From assembly GCA_009923685.1 (NCBI GenBank), contig RFTA01000017.1, forward strand, positions 1 to 9,354: 9,354 nt of DNA, in the 5' to 3' direction. Positions within the stretch are counted from its first letter, which is position 1; each line of letters opens with the position of its first letter. Below the pieces are notes generated by a model. The model searched no databases and had not been told where the DNA came from. It worked only from the letters and a program-made list of their open reading frames with translations. Position numbers and translations under genes: made by a program. The DNA is from Actinomycetota bacterium (GTDB taxonomy: Bacteria > Actinomycetota > Acidimicrobiia > Acidimicrobiales > Ilumatobacteraceae). Of this stretch, positions 1 through 6,678 are shown one piece after another.

Positions 1-794
1 ATTTTGTTCAGGGCTACTTCAAGTGGTTGAAAAATTTTGTGACCGGTGAATGGCCGCGGAGCATCAAAGGTCGTCGTGAGGTCTGGCCAGCGCTCAAGGA
101 CGCCATGGCGAATACATTACGGCTTGGCTCAGCTGCGACAATCGTCGGCATTTTCTTTGGACTGATCGCCGGCGTGTTGGCCGCATTACGTCCAGGCGGA
201 AAGCGCGATGTGTTTATCAACACCAGTGCATTTGTTGGCATCTCAATCCCGCCGTTTATCAGTGCGATTATGTTTCAGCTGTTGTTTGCCGTCTATTGGC
301 AGCGCTGGTTCGGTGAAAGTCTCTTTCCCACCTCGGGTGTTTACCCAGCCGGTCACACTGGTTTTGATTTATTTTTGATGCTCAAATTCATGGCCTTGCC
401 GACGCTTGTAGTGGCGATTCAAATTGTTGCGACCTATAGCCGATACATGCGTTCATCACTTCTGGATGTTTTGAATTCTGACTATATGCGAACAGCCCGG
501 TCGAAAGGCATAAGTGAGCGCCGAGTGCTGATCAAACATGGCATGCGAAATGCTTTGATACCTGTTGTCACCATCGCGGCGCTCGATGTTGGCTCGATAG
601 TTGGTGGTTTGATCATTACCGAGAATATATTTTCGTATCCCGGTATGGGGCTTTATTTTTTGAAATCGTTCGGCGAGGGTGATTTTCCATTGTTGATGCC
701 ATGGATGGTGGTGATCGTCGCTTCGGTATTGTTTTTCAATCTGATCGCCGATGTTTCATACGCATGGCTAGATCCGAGAATCCGTCTTGAGTAA
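1..794 (+). CDS. dppB: Dipeptide/oligopeptide ABC transporter permease, DppB type (5' truncated by window)
   Basis: Inner-membrane permease of a peptide-class (DppB/OppB/NikB family) ABC importer, which pairs with DppC to form the transmembrane channel. The frame is open to the left window edge. The residues before the first TTG (FVQGYFKW) fit the family, in which a 'vQYxxWL..l..GdlG.S' region precedes the core, so the real start lies upstream and no internal start should be used. About 263 residues are visible, roughly the C-terminal four fifths of a usual 310-340 aa protein. Several hydrophobic spans can be read, for example TIVGIFFGLIAGVLAAL and MPWMVVIVASVLFFNLIADV. The EAA-type loop that contacts the ATPases is seen as MRTARSKG (about residues 162-169 of the visible part), followed by the typical RNALIPVVT. 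The end YAWLDPRIRLE is characteristic. The gene overlaps dppC by 8 nt. The peptide substrate is inferred from family only; nickel or other oligopeptides are possible. Confidence 0.93.
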   Translation, partial: FVQGYFKWLKNFVTGEWPRSIKGRREVWPALKDAMANTLRLGSAATIVGIFFGLIAGVLAALRPGGKRDVFINTSAFVGISIPPFISAIMFQLLFAVYWQRWFGESLFPTSGVYPAGHTGFDLFLMLKFMALPTLVVAIQIVATYSRYMRSSLLDVLNSDYMRTARSKGISERRVLIKHGMRNALIPVVTIAALDVGSIVGGLIITENIFSYPGMGLYFLKSFGEGDFPLLMPWMVVIVASVLFFNLIADVSYAWLDPRIRLE

Positions 795-1707
795 GCAGAG
801 TCCCAATGTTCTTTCGCCACGTCAGATGGCTTTTAGGCGATTTGTTTCGCACAAGGCGGCCGTAGCGAGTTGCGTCATCATTGGTGTGTTGACATTATTC
901 GTGATTCTTGCGCCACTGACCGCTCGTTACGGCGTCAATGAATCAGTTCAAGCACCGCCTAATTCATTTTTGACGCCTCGCGCAAAATCTTGGCTTGGCA
1001 CAGACGATATCGGTAGAGATCTTTACAGCCGTTTGATTTACGGTGTTCGGGTATCACTTCTGATTGGTCTCGCCAGTGCGATTATCTCGGTTACGCTCGG
1101 CGCTCTCGTCGGTGCCATCGCTGGCTTTCGTGGCGGAAAGTTCGACGACATCATGATGCGAGTCACTGATCTATTTCTGGCATTTCCATTTTTAGTGACT
1201 TTGCTGGTGGTTCGAAATGTTCTTGGTGCGCTGCCGTGGCTGCGACCGATTACGGGTGACATGAGTTCGGTTCGATTCATCATCGTTTTGTTCGGGTTAT
1301 TTGGTTGGATGGGGGTTGCGCGCATTGTTCGCGGGCAAGTGCTTTCACTCAAAGAGCGTGAATTTGTCGAAGCGGCACGCGCAGTAGGTGCATCGCGACG
1401 TTACATCATTACTCGACATTTGTTGCCGAATTCTGTTGGTCCGATCATGGTCGCGTTGACTTTTTCTGTCGTTGGAGCGATCATTGGCGAATCGACTCTT
1501 GCGTTTTTCGGCTATGGCCCGCAAGCGGGCGATGGCGCAACTTCATTGGGCATACTCGTCGGAGCTGCCAAAGGTGCCGTGCAGACTGGGTACTGGTGGC
1601 TCGCGGTGTTTCCGTGTTTGGTGTTGATCATCATCGCCTTGAGCATCAATTTCATCGGCGATGCCCTGCGCGATGCGACTGACCCTCGTCTCGATCGGGG
1701 CGTTTGA
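787..1707 (+). CDS. dppC: Dipeptide/oligopeptide ABC transporter permease, DppC type
   Basis: Second inner-membrane permease of the peptide importer, 306 aa, close to the family's usual length of about 300. An N-terminal cytoplasmic tail (SPRQMAFRRFVSHKAAVAS) leads into the first membrane helix at about residues 25-45. The periplasmic motif LGTDDIGRDLYSR (70-82) is a DppC hallmark. The ATPase-coupling EAA loop is intact: EAARAVGASRRYIITRHLLPN (from residue 195). The C-terminal signature NFIGDALRDATDPR (288-301) is also present. The chosen start is TTG at 787, inside the end of dppB, because it gives the complete N-terminal tail. The next in-frame ATG at 826 would remove the first 13 residues, and no strong Shine-Dalgarno sequence favours either. 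The stop TGA shares one base with the ATG of dppD (TGATG), which suggests translational coupling. Confidence 0.94.
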   Translation: MSKQSPNVLSPRQMAFRRFVSHKAAVASCVIIGVLTLFVILAPLTARYGVNESVQAPPNSFLTPRAKSWLGTDDIGRDLYSRLIYGVRVSLLIGLASAIISVTLGALVGAIAGFRGGKFDDIMMRVTDLFLAFPFLVTLLVVRNVLGALPWLRPITGDMSSVRFIIVLFGLFGWMGVARIVRGQVLSLKEREFVEAARAVGASRRYIITRHLLPNSVGPIMVALTFSVVGAIIGESTLAFFGYGPQAGDGATSLGILVGAAKGAVQTGYWWLAVFPCLVLIIIALSINFIGDALRDATDPRLDRGV

Positions 1708-2687
1708 TGAGTGAAAAAGTCCTGGAGATTCGCGATTTGCATGTCACATTCGATACACCGTCGGGGCCGCTAGAAGCGGTGCGTGGCGTTGACCTAGATG
1801 TTTCAGCGGGTGAATTGCTTGGTGTCGTTGGTGAATCAGGGTCAGGCAAGTCGGTGAGTTTTTTGGCCGCAATGGGGTTGTTGCCCGCGCGAGCGCGAGT
1901 GACAGGTTCAGTCTCTTTGGCTGGTGAACAACTAATCGGAGCATCCGCCAAACAAATGCGTTCGATACGTGGAAGATTGCTGTCGATGATTTTTCAAGAT
2001 CCGCTGTCGGCATTGAACCCTGTGCACCGTATCGGTGATCAGATATCTGAGATGTTGCGCTCGCATCAGGATCTTTCTGGTCGCGAAGCTGAAAAACGAG
2101 CAATTGAATTACTCGACATCGTCGGAATTCCGCAGCCGGGCGATCGGGCTAGGCAATATCCGCACGAGTTTTCGGGCGGTATGCGTCAGCGCGTGGTAAT
2201 CGCAATTGCAATTGCCAACAATCCGAAAGTTCTGATTGCAGACGAACCGACGACGGCACTTGATGTGACCGTTCAGGCTCAGATTCTTGAAGTTATTGAG
2301 CGCGTGCAAGAGCGTTTTGGAACTGCAGTCGTGTTGATAACGCACGATCTCGGTGTGATTGCGCGAGTTGCCGATCGTGTGAACGTGATGTATGCGGGTC
2401 GCAATGTCGAACAGGGCACGATTGAAAGTCTCTTTGATCATCCAAGTCATCCGTATACCCGAGGTTTGCTGGCTTCTTTACCACGACCCGGCAAGCAAAG
2501 ATTAAAACCGATAACAGGGTTTCCACCAAATATGTTGAACCCGCCGAGTGGTTGTGCATTTCATACAAGGTGCGAATTTGCGGCAGATATCTGCAAGGGT
2601 GAGATGCCGGCGCTCGTCGGTTTTGGTGATTTGCAGACAGCTTGTGTTCGTGCTCGAGATCTGCCGAAGAACGAGATCTTTCTATGA
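1707..2687 (+). CDS. dppD: Peptide ABC transporter ATPase, DppD type
   Basis: One of two cytoplasmic ATPases that power the peptide importer; 326 aa. Walker A GESGSGKS lies at 42-49, the Q-loop FQDP at about 96-99, the ABC signature FSGGMRQR at 155-162, Walker B VLIADEP at 175-181 and the switch histidine in ITHDLG at 213. From about residue 235 the C-terminal oligopeptide-transporter domain begins (HPYTRGLLASLPR, then NPPSGCAFHTRC). It carries four cysteines at 283, 289, 296 and 313, the spacing typical of DppD/OppD proteins. The ATG at 1707 is preferred over the TTG one codon earlier: it overlaps the dppC stop by one base and has a purine-rich GGGG about 6 nt upstream. The 3' end overlaps dppF by 4 nt (ATGA). 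All catalytic motifs are intact, so it should be active. Confidence 0.96.
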   Translation: MSEKVLEIRDLHVTFDTPSGPLEAVRGVDLDVSAGELLGVVGESGSGKSVSFLAAMGLLPARARVTGSVSLAGEQLIGASAKQMRSIRGRLLSMIFQDPLSALNPVHRIGDQISEMLRSHQDLSGREAEKRAIELLDIVGIPQPGDRARQYPHEFSGGMRQRVVIAIAIANNPKVLIADEPTTALDVTVQAQILEVIERVQERFGTAVVLITHDLGVIARVADRVNVMYAGRNVEQGTIESLFDHPSHPYTRGLLASLPRPGKQRLKPITGFPPNMLNPPSGCAFHTRCEFAADICKGEMPALVGFGDLQTACVRARDLPKNEIFL

Positions 2688-3658
2688 GTGATGAATTGCT
2701 CAAAGTCACCAACCTCGTAAAGAATTTTGAATTGCGAGTCAACAACGGTGCACGACGAAAAAAACGAATAGTTCAAGCAGTCACTAATGTTTCATTTTCG
2801 GTTGAAAAGGGTCAGACTCTTGGTCTAGTCGGCGAGTCGGGCTCAGGCAAGACCACAGTCGGTCGCTGTATCTTGCGCTTGATTGAACCGACCTCAGGCA
2901 GCGTTGAATTTGAAGGTCACGATTTGGGCTCACTGAAATTCGAGGAGATGCGGGCATTACGGCGAAAAATGCAGATTGTGTTTCAAGACCCGTTTGCATC
3001 TCTTGATCCGAAAATGACGATTGGTGCTTCAATTTCTGAGCCGATGGTAGTGCAGGGTGTTCCCGGCGATCACTCAGACAAAGTAATTGAGTTACTCGAG
3101 TTGGTCGGCCTGTCTGCCGATCACGCGCAAAGATTTCCGCACGAATTTTCGGGTGGACAGCGACAACGAATTGGTGTGGCGAGAGCCTTGGCGCTGAACC
3201 CTGCACTAATTGTTTTGGACGAACCTGTGTCTGCATTAGATGTGAGCATCCAAGCAGGTGTCGTCAACTTGTTTGAAGATCTGCAGTCGCGCCTTGGAAT
3301 GAGTTACATATTTATTGCCCACGATTTATCGGTAGTGCAACATATCGCCGATCGTGTTGCTGTCATGTATCTCGGCAAGATCGTTGAGATTGGTGATCAA
3401 GAAGCGGTGTATGCAACTCCGACGCATCCGTATACAAAAGCCTTGTTGTCTGCCGTGCCTCTGCCTGACCCAAAAACTGAACGGGCACGCAATCGAATCA
3501 TGCTCGAGGGAGATGTGCCTTCACCTGTGAACCCTCCGTCAGGTTGTCGCTTCAGAACCCGTTGTTGGAAGGCGCAAGATGTTTGTGGGCAAGAAGAGCC
3601 GATGCTCACTGTTCGGCCGAGCGGTCAGATGTCGGCGTGCCATTTTCCTGAGTCTTAA
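2684..3658 (+). CDS. dppF: Peptide ABC transporter ATPase, DppF type
   Basis: Second ATPase of the importer, expected to form a heterodimer with DppD beneath the DppB/DppC pair; 324 aa. Walker A GESGSGKT is at 50-57, the Q-loop FQDPFASLDP at 100-109, signature FSGGQRQR at 155-162, Walker B LIVLDEP at 175-181 and the switch histidine at 213 (IAHDLS). The segment before Walker A contains a basic insert (NGARRKKRIVQAVTNVSF), as is usual for DppF/OppF. The C-terminal peptide-transporter domain includes HPYTKALLSAVPLPDP and cysteines at 288, 294, 301 and 319. The ATG at 2684 overlaps the dppD stop as ATGA. A longer frame begins 14 codons upstream, but that extension (MCSCSRSAEERDLS) is only the out-of-frame end of dppD and has no family counterpart. 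The gene ends 15 nt before secG. Confidence 0.96.
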   Translation: MSDELLKVTNLVKNFELRVNNGARRKKRIVQAVTNVSFSVEKGQTLGLVGESGSGKTTVGRCILRLIEPTSGSVEFEGHDLGSLKFEEMRALRRKMQIVFQDPFASLDPKMTIGASISEPMVVQGVPGDHSDKVIELLELVGLSADHAQRFPHEFSGGQRQRIGVARALALNPALIVLDEPVSALDVSIQAGVVNLFEDLQSRLGMSYIFIAHDLSVVQHIADRVAVMYLGKIVEIGDQEAVYATPTHPYTKALLSAVPLPDPKTERARNRIMLEGDVPSPVNPPSGCRFRTRCWKAQDVCGQEEPMLTVRPSGQMSACHFPES

Positions 3659-3661
3659 AGG
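3657..3661 (+). promoter_or_regulatory. Probable Shine-Dalgarno sequence for secG
   Basis: AAAGG overlaps the last two bases of the dppF stop codon and lies 12 nt before the GTG at 3674. It matches the 5' part of the consensus AAAGGAGG. The spacing is longer than ideal. It supports the GTG start, because the next in-frame ATG lies well inside the first membrane helix. Confidence 0.45.
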
Positions 3662-3673
3662 TAGAATTTCGGC

Positions 3674-3913
3674 GTGCGAAATATAGTCACCTACGTAACA
3701 ATTGTGATCAATGTCGTTGCGATGCTTGCAATGATCGTCGGTGTGCTTTTGCACAGCGGTCGAGGTGGTGGTTTGTCGGACATGTTCGGCGGTGGCGGAG
3801 GCGCGGCGCTCGGTTCGGCGGCAGCCGAGCGTAATTTGAACCGAATTACGACTGTTTTGGCACTTGTGTGGGTTATTACAGTCATCGCGTTGGGGTTGTT
3901 GCTTACAAACTAG
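3674..3913 (+). CDS. secG: Preprotein translocase subunit SecG
   Basis: Small membrane subunit of the SecYEG protein-export channel; it assists the SecA-driven translocation cycle. At 79 aa it has the normal SecG length. The architecture is two hydrophobic helices (about residues 5-27 and 58-77) separated by a glycine-rich cytoplasmic loop. The loop reads HSGRGGGLSDMFGGG, then alanine/glycine-rich sequence, then AERNLNRITTVLA, which is the diagnostic SecG pattern (GKGGGLS.xFGG ... NLxRxT). It is most like actinobacterial forms. The start is GTG at 3674, with AAAGG upstream. It lies 15 nt after dppF and 17 nt before a tRNA-Leu, in the same direction, so it may be transcribed with the peptide-transporter operon. 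In many bacteria secG sits after the glycolytic gene tpiA, so this placement is worth noting. No other Sec gene is in the window. Confidence 0.93.
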   Translation: MRNIVTYVTIVINVVAMLAMIVGVLLHSGRGGGLSDMFGGGGGAALGSAAAERNLNRITTVLALVWVITVIALGLLLTN

Positions 3914-3930
3914 ATAGATTTTTAATGCAA

Positions 3931-4014
3931 GTCGGAGTGGCGAAATTGGCAGACGCACCAGCTTAAGGGGCTGGCGCTCGTAAGGGCGTGTGGGTTCAAG
4001 TCCCACCTTCGACA
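3931..4014 (+). tRNA. tRNA-Leu, anticodon AAG
   Basis: Complete class II tRNA of 84 nt, folded by hand. The acceptor stem is GTCGGAG (3931-3937) with CTTCGAC (4007-4013), including one G-T pair. The D stem is GCG (3940-3942) with CGC (3954-3956). The anticodon stem CCAGC (3958-3962) pairs perfectly with GCTGG (3970-3974) around the loop TTAAGGG, so bases 34-36 are AAG (3965-3967). The long variable arm CGCTC/GGGCG (3975-3979 with 3984-3988, loop GTAA) marks it as Leu/Ser/Tyr class. The T stem-loop is GTGGG TTCAAGT CCCAC (3990-4006). The discriminator base is A (4014), as leucyl-tRNA synthetase requires. The 3' CCA is not encoded (ACA follows). The GCG/CGC D stem and ATTGGCAGA loop match the tRNA-Leu pattern. 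Bacterial CUN-reading tRNAs normally have GAG, CAG or UAG; an A at position 34 would probably be edited to inosine by TadA. Confidence 0.95.
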
Positions 4015-4103
4015 CAAATTGAATTAGTTGATTGGTCGTCAATTCGGTCAGAGACCGTAACGATCATGCAGAGTATTCTTGCCTAAGTGGATATCGGTTT
4101 TTG

Positions 4104-5357
4104 ATGCAGTCGGTTGATAATGCTGCGTTGCAAAAAAAGACGCTACGAGTTTTGTTGGCTGGACAAGTCGTTGCGGCTGCGGCATTGTCGGCGGCAGTCA
4201 CAGTAGGAGCCTTCGTAGTTCAAGATATTCTCGGCCAAGATACGCCGTGGGGTGGAATATCGAGTGCGACGTTCACGATGGGTTCGGCGTTTATGTCGCA
4301 AGTGCTGGCACGAAAGATGAGTCGCAAGGGTCGTCGCGTCGGCTTGCAATATGGCTATTCGCTAGCAATAGCTGGCGGTTTACTTGCGGGGTTCGCTGTC
4401 AACCGTAGTTCGTTGCCAATGTTCATCTTGGGGTTATTTCTCTACGGGTCAGGGCAGGCGTCGAATCTGCTGTCACGGTATGCGGCAATGGATCTTGCGG
4501 TACCCGAAAAACGCAGCCAGGCGATGAGTTACATATTATTTGGCTCGACCTTTGGGGCAGTTCTCGGCCCCGTGTTGATCAAGCCGGCAGAGCAAATTGG
4601 TGTAGACGTTTTTGGCTGGTCACTATATGCCGGACCTTGGATTGCGTCGGCATGTTTTTTTGTGTTCGCCCTGATTAATGTTGCGATTCGCCTTCGACCA
4701 GATCCACTTGAGGTAAGTGGAGGATTGAATTCACAGCAAGGCGTCGGTGTTGTCACACCGAACCTGGGCGCTGCACTTGGAACGATCAAAAGCATTCGCA
4801 ACGCTCGAGTTGCGCTGGCTTCAATGGTGATATCGCAAGTCACGATGGTTGCCGTGATGACGATGACACCTGTGCACCTAAAACTGCATGGTCACGAAGG
4901 TGTCAGCCCATATGCAATTTCGCTACATATTGCGGGAATGTATGCTTTTAGTCCACTTATCGGTAAGTTTGCCGATCGTAAAGGAAAATTGCTGTCAATT
5001 TTACTTGGCGGAATTTTGTTGGTTGCGGCAACGGTCATGGCGGCTCTTGCGGGTGACGCTGCGACTTTGCTTTGGCCCTCGCTTTGGTTGTTGGGTATCG
5101 GATGGAGTTTCGGCCTGATCGGCGGCTCAAGCCTTCTCGTTGAGTCGGTGCCGGAGAATTCAAGGGTCACAGTGCAAGGCGCGGCAGACTTGTTGATGAG
5201 TTTCAGCGGGGGATTGGCAGGATTTTCTAGTGGTTTTATACGCAAGGCATTTGGCTTTCATATGCTCAGTAATTTGGGAACAATTTTGGCACTCGCGCTA
5301 GTGGTAATCGGTGTGAGAAGCCTGACAAATTGGCGATTAGTCGAGCGAGCAAGATGA
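4104..5357 (+). CDS. Major facilitator superfamily (MFS) transporter
   Basis: Multi-pass inner-membrane secondary transporter of 417 aa, the normal length for a 12-helix MFS protein. Hydrophobic segments fill both halves, divided by a hydrophilic central stretch (RLRPDPLEVSGGLNSQQGVG, about 197-216). Motif-A-like loops occur in both halves: ARKMSRKGRRVG at 69-80 and IGKFADRKGKL at 286-296. The second half has MTPVHLKLHGHEG followed by SLHIAGMYAFSPLIG, a pattern I associate with actinobacterial MFS proteins annotated as drug or metabolite exporters. The substrate cannot be read from the sequence. The start chosen is ATG at 4104. The frame stays open to a TTG at 4032, but the 24 extra residues are polar and unlike an MFS N-terminus. 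No strong ribosome-binding site is seen. The stop overlaps the start of the FAD oxidase (ATGA), so the two are probably translationally coupled and may act on related compounds. Confidence 0.88.
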   Translation: MQSVDNAALQKKTLRVLLAGQVVAAAALSAAVTVGAFVVQDILGQDTPWGGISSATFTMGSAFMSQVLARKMSRKGRRVGLQYGYSLAIAGGLLAGFAVNRSSLPMFILGLFLYGSGQASNLLSRYAAMDLAVPEKRSQAMSYILFGSTFGAVLGPVLIKPAEQIGVDVFGWSLYAGPWIASACFFVFALINVAIRLRPDPLEVSGGLNSQQGVGVVTPNLGAALGTIKSIRNARVALASMVISQVTMVAVMTMTPVHLKLHGHEGVSPYAISLHIAGMYAFSPLIGKFADRKGKLLSILLGGILLVAATVMAALAGDAATLLWPSLWLLGIGWSFGLIGGSSLLVESVPENSRVTVQGAADLLMSFSGGLAGFSSGFIRKAFGFHMLSNLGTILALALVVIGVRSLTNWRLVERAR

Positions 5358-6676
5358 CGACAGAAATAGAGGTTGAAAACCGCACGAAGAATTGGTCGAA
5401 TTGGGCGGGAAATCAATCTGTTAAAAGAATTTGTCAATATATGCCAAAGAGTGAAGTCGAACTTCAACGAGTCGTTGCTTTTGCAGCGGCAAATAGTTTG
5501 CGAGTTAAGGCCGTTGGTTCAGGTCATAGTTTTACGAGCGTGGCATTGGCTGAAGATGTTTTGGTTGATCTTTCAAATTACGACGAGGTGGTCGCAGTTG
5601 ATAGACAAGCGAAGACGATTACCGTGCAGTCAGGCATTCAACTGTCCAAACTTAACGAAATTCTGAGTCAAAACGGTTTGGCGATGCAAAATCTCGGCGA
5701 CATTGCATATCAAACAATCGCTGGGGCGATCTCTACTTCGACCCACGGTACTGGTATCAAGTTCAGCGGTCTTGCGAATCAAATCATTGCAATGAGAGTA
5801 GTTTTGGCCGATGCAACCGTCGTCGAATGCTCGGCCGCTCTGAACGTCGACCTATTCAATTGCGCCAGAGTAGGTCTCGGTGCGTTGGGTCTAATCAGTA
5901 CTTTGACGATTCAGGTTGTAGCGGCATTTAATCTGAAAGTTATAGAAGAGCCGATGCGAGTTGATGATGTTCTGGCAAAACTTGATCATCATGTGACAAG
6001 CAACGATCACTTCGAATTTTTTTGGGTGCCACATACCGGATGGGCGTTGACGAAGCGAAACAACCGTACCGATCAGCCAGCTCAACCAATGAGCCGAATC
6101 TCAAATTGGTATTCGAAGACGCTGATGGAGAACTATGCATTCGGCGCTCTCTGCATGCTCGGTCGGGCAAAACCAGCATTCATCCCAAAATTGGCGAAAG
6201 CATTGCCATCATCGGGGCGTAGTGAATATTGCGATGTGAGTTACAAAGTCTTCGCCAGTAAACGAATAGTTCGCTTCTATGAGATGGAGTATGCGATCCC
6301 TCGAGAGGCCTGCGAGGAAGCATTGAATCGAGTCCGTAGAATGGTGGAAGATAGTGGGTTCTTCCTGAATTTTCCTGTTGAGGTTCGCTTTACAGCCCCA
6401 GATGAGATTCCGCTAAGTACAGCGAGTAATCGAGAGTCTGCGTATATCGCAGTTCACATCTACAAAGGAATGAATTTTGTGCCATATTTCAAAGAAGTTG
6501 AATCAATCATGAACTCGTATCAGGGCCGACCTCATTGGGGTAAGTTGCACTTTCAGAACTCGCATAGCTTGGCGTCTAGATACCCACAGTGGGATTTGTT
6601 TCAAAAGGTCAGAAATTCAGTCGACCCAAATCGAAGGTTTGCCAACCAATACGTCCAGAATGTTTTGGGCGATTAG
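5354..6676 (+). CDS. FAD-linked sugar-1,4-lactone oxidase/dehydrogenase (ALO/GULO family)
   Basis: Flavoprotein of the vanillyl-alcohol-oxidase fold, 440 aa, matching D-arabinono-1,4-lactone oxidase and L-gulono-1,4-lactone dehydrogenase (the mycobacterial family member is Rv1771). The FAD-binding domain occupies about residues 20-190. VKAVGSGHSF (51-60) carries His58 at the position that binds FAD covalently in many relatives. QTIAGAISTSTHGTG (120-134) and GLGALGLISTLTIQ (174-187) are conserved FAD-contact segments. The C-terminal ALO domain contains the HWGK motif at 394-397, part of the lactone active site, and ends with DPNRRFANQYVQNVLG. No signal peptide is visible, so the protein is probably cytoplasmic. 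The start ATG at 5354 overlaps the MFS stop by 4 nt; the frame extends eight codons upstream without support. Likely chemistry is oxidation of an aldonolactone or polyol. Oxidase versus dehydrogenase activity cannot be decided here; alditol oxidase is an alternative. Confidence 0.88.
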   Translation: MTTEIEVENRTKNWSNWAGNQSVKRICQYMPKSEVELQRVVAFAAANSLRVKAVGSGHSFTSVALAEDVLVDLSNYDEVVAVDRQAKTITVQSGIQLSKLNEILSQNGLAMQNLGDIAYQTIAGAISTSTHGTGIKFSGLANQIIAMRVVLADATVVECSAALNVDLFNCARVGLGALGLISTLTIQVVAAFNLKVIEEPMRVDDVLAKLDHHVTSNDHFEFFWVPHTGWALTKRNNRTDQPAQPMSRISNWYSKTLMENYAFGALCMLGRAKPAFIPKLAKALPSSGRSEYCDVSYKVFASKRIVRFYEMEYAIPREACEEALNRVRRMVEDSGFFLNFPVEVRFTAPDEIPLSTASNRESAYIAVHIYKGMNFVPYFKEVESIMNSYQGRPHWGKLHFQNSHSLASRYPQWDLFQKVRNSVDPNRRFANQYVQNVLGD

Positions 6677-6678
6677 TC

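Noticed and set aside
1038..1352. A 104-codon minus-strand frame inside dppC, and similar antisense frames inside dppD and the MFS gene.
   Set aside because: They lie entirely within well-supported plus-strand genes and their peptides show no recognisable domain.
2642..2683. An N-terminal extension of dppF by 14 codons.
   Set aside because: The peptide is just dppD read in another frame; the ATG at 2684 overlaps the dppD stop and gives the normal family N-terminus.
3539..4042. A 167-codon open frame on the minus strand across dppF, secG and the tRNA.
   Set aside because: Its start contains VGLEPTRPYERQPLKLVRLPISPLR-like sequence, the familiar artefact of translating the antisense of a tRNA-Leu gene; it also runs antisense through secG and dppF.
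4045..4057. A small hairpin CGGTC-AGA-GACCG after the tRNA, considered as a terminator or operator.
   Set aside because: Only five pairs with a three-base loop and no T-run follow it; no convincing promoter boxes were found around it in the 4015-4103 gap either.
4032..4103. A longer MFS transporter starting at TTG 4032.
   Set aside because: The extra 24 residues are polar, have no ribosome-binding site and are not expected ahead of the first MFS helix.
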